From NCBI GenBank assembly GCA_004293445.1, contig RDYP01000007.1, positions 121,933 through 185,932 of the forward strand: a DNA stretch of 64,000 nt, in the 5' to 3' direction. Below, one piece after another: positions 62,690 to 64,000 of this stretch. Position 1 is the first letter of the stretch. Each line of letters begins with the position of its first letter. This stretch comes from Verrucomicrobiota bacterium (GTDB lineage Bacteria > Verrucomicrobiota > Verrucomicrobiia > Verrucomicrobiales > Akkermansiaceae). The translations under genes were made by a program, and so were the position numbers. The notes under the pieces were generated by a model. It was not told where the DNA came from and did no database searches. It saw only the letters and a program-made list of their open reading frames with translations.

Positions 62690-63870
62690 CCGGCGAAGGA
62701 CGCGAGAGCAGCGACCACTTCGGCGAGTTGGCTTTCGACCAGCTCGGCATAGATCGGGATACTGAGGACTTCGCTGGCGAGGAGATCGGACACCGGGCAG
62801 CCGGATAGCGAATGCGCTGGGAGATTGGCGAAGCACTGCTGGCGGTGCATCGGAACGGGATAGTAGATCTCGCATCCGATACCGAGGGAGCTGAGGTGAG
62901 CTTTGAGAGCGTCGCGCCGGCCTTCGCCGGAGACCCGTAGGGTGAACTGGTTCCAGACGTGACCGTTGTGGGCATAGGCGACGGGAAGCACGAGCTTCGC
63001 ATCGGCGAGACGGGCTGCCTGGCGCGCAGGGCAGCAGCAATCGGCCTCGCGGGCCTGCACGGCACCGGGCAGTTCCGGGATACGGGAAAGGTAGTAGTCG
63101 GCGTTGCGCGCGCGACCGGCCTCGTAGTCCTTGATATGGCGCAGTTTGACGCGAAGCAGGGCGCACTGGAGGGCATCCATGCGGAAGTTGCCGCCGACCA
63201 TCGAGTGGTAGTAGCGGGGATGCATGCCATGGTTGCGGAGGCGCAGGACTTTTTCCGCGAGGGCATCATCCTCGGTGGTGACAAGGCCACCATCGCCAAA
63301 GCCACCAAGGTTTTTCGAAGGGAAGAAGCTGAAGCAGCCAAGCGCACCGATGGTGCCACAGCCGCGGCCTTTGTAAGTGGCACCGAAGGACTGGGCGACG
63401 TCTTCGACGACAGCCAGTCCGTGTTCTTTCGCAAAGGAGGTGATCGAATCCATATCGGCGGCTTGACCGTAGAGATGGACCGGGACGATGGCCTTGGTGC
63501 GCGGGGTAAGCTTGGCTTTCGCGGAGTCGATATCGAGGCCAAAGCAGACCGGGCAGACGTCGCAGAAGACGGGCGTCGCGCCGGTGCGGGCGATGCTGCC
63601 AGCAGTGGCGAAAAAAGTGAAGGAGGGGCAGATCACCTCGTCGCCGGGACCGATATCGAGCGCCATCAGGGCAACGATCAGGGCATCGGTGCCGGAAGAG
63701 ATGGAGATCGCATGCTTCGCGCCGAGGGCGGCGGCGCATTCGCGCTCGAAGGCTTCCACCTCCTCGCCGAGGATGAAGCGGCCGGAGCGGAGGACGCTAT
63801 CGAAGACCGCCTTCAGTTCGGCTTCGAGCGGGAGATTCTGGGCGTTAACGTCAAGGAGAGGAACGGGCAT
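62686..63870 (-). CDS. DegT/DnrJ/EryC1-type sugar aminotransferase
   Basis: PLP enzyme that transaminates nucleotide-linked keto sugars. The 394 residues (MPVPLLDVNAQNLPLEAELK) carry SISSGTDALIVALMALDIGP, VVEDVAQSFGATYKGRGCGT (Asp157) and CFSFFPSKNLGGFGDGG with the PLP-binding Lys186. QC-C-F cysteine-rich short segment near 275 (EADCCCPARQA) is unusual but outside the active site. The start ATG at 63870 is typical. It heads a run of genes toward the nucleotidyltransferase-kinase fusion. Confidence 0.92.
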   Translation of the reverse strand: MPVPLLDVNAQNLPLEAELKAVFDSVLRSGRFILGEEVEAFERECAAALGAKHAISISSGTDALIVALMALDIGPGDEVICPSFTFFATAGSIARTGATPVFCDVCPVCFGLDIDSAKAKLTPRTKAIVPVHLYGQAADMDSITSFAKEHGLAVVEDVAQSFGATYKGRGCGTIGALGCFSFFPSKNLGGFGDGGLVTTEDDALAEKVLRLRNHGMHPRYYHSMVGGNFRMDALQCALLRVKLRHIKDYEAGRARNADYYLSRIPELPGAVQAREADCCCPARQAARLADAKLVLPVAYAHNGHVWNQFTLRVSGEGRRDALKAHLSSLGIGCEIYYPVPMHRQQCFANLPAHSLSGCPVSDLLASEVLSIPIYAELVESQLAEVVAALASFAG

Positions 63871-63874
63871 GGGA

Positions 63875-63982
63875 AGTAGCGCAACTTTGTAAGTTGCATC
63901 AGGTGAGGGCCGGGAGATCCGGCTCGTGAGGTTTCAGGGAAGCGGGCCGCCGGACGCTCGCAACGTAAAACGTCGCGCTACT
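63875..63982. repeat. Inverted pair of a second GTAG-headed repeat family
   Basis: At 63876 GTAGCGCAACTTTGTAAGTTGC contains GTAG followed by a GCAACTT-TGT-AAGTTGC hairpin. At 63960-63981 the reverse complement of a close relative occurs (GCAACGTAAAACGTCGCGC then TAC). The two face each other across about 60 bases, upstream of the aminotransferase gene. Confidence 0.75.
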
Positions 63983-64000
63983 TCGAGCGGGAGATTCTGG

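Noticed and set aside
60860..62752. A 630-codon plus-strand frame over the cytidylyltransferase-kinase gene
   Set aside because: It begins in a repeat and runs antisense to genes with clear motifs.

Overview
This 64-kb window looks like the chromosome of a Verrucomicrobia member, close in style to Haloferula or Luteolibacter. The basis is moderately GC-rich DNA, an exosortase/EpsI pair, a GroES-GroEL operon next to dnaK, many large glycan genes, and intergenic spaces packed with short GTAG-headed hairpin repeats. The genus is inferred from gene content; no marker gene here settles it.

Layout. (1) 1-3.2 kb: chaperones, the 3' end of dnaK, then groES-groEL with a clear terminator. (2) 3.2-7.1 kb: a rhodanese lipoprotein, a ThuA-like protein, tRNA-Cys and rpmE2, separated by repeat blocks and a 7-bp tandem array. 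(3) 7.1-12.3 kb: exosortase and EpsI on the + strand, converging on an O-antigen ligase/polymerase-like gene and an initiating sugar-phosphate transferase on the - strand. (4) 13-28.3 kb: a VanZ-like protein, then minus-strand glycosyltransferases, methyltransferases and a YfhO-like membrane protein, each small group separated by a repeat block. (5) 28.5-50.4 kb: a nearly continuous minus-strand surface-polysaccharide cluster with flippase, polymerase-like protein, GT2, GT4 and GT32 enzymes, a UDP-galactopyranose-mutase-like flavoprotein, an acyltransferase, a second YfhO-like protein and a second polyprenyl-phosphate-sugar-synthase-like GT2. I see no dispersed repeats in it. (6) 50.5-61 kb: a very repeat-dense region with a DedA/VTT protein, a REP-associated tyrosine transposase (RAYT), cysN, cysD, cysC, a decayed MNT/HEPN toxin-antitoxin pair and a WecG/TagA-type transferase. 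(7) 61-64 kb: a cytidylyltransferase-GHMP kinase fusion, a DUF4160/DUF2442 pair and a DegT/DnrJ/EryC1 aminotransferase.

How the genes fit together. The sugar-phosphate transferase would start a lipid-linked glycan. GT2, GT4, GT11, GT26 and GT32 enzymes would extend it. The aminotransferase and the nucleotidyltransferase-kinase fusion would supply activated sugars. The flippase, polymerase and ligase candidates would export and finish it. Two DPM1-like GT2/YfhO pairs look like modules that move single sugars through polyprenyl phosphate and attach them outside the membrane. The exosortase/EpsI pair beside them fits the known link between PEP-CTERM protein sorting and exopolysaccharide loci. 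CysD/N/C make APS and PAPS, for assimilation or possibly glycan sulfation; no sulfotransferase is in view.

The most unusual features are the REP/RAYT system (about 60 GTAG-headed hairpins by eye, arranged as inverted pairs, with a RAYT gene nested among them), a four-part APH-like kinase/GT2/membrane/PAS fusion protein, and a collinear repetition of the same gene order in the two halves of the glycan locus. All counts were made by eye.
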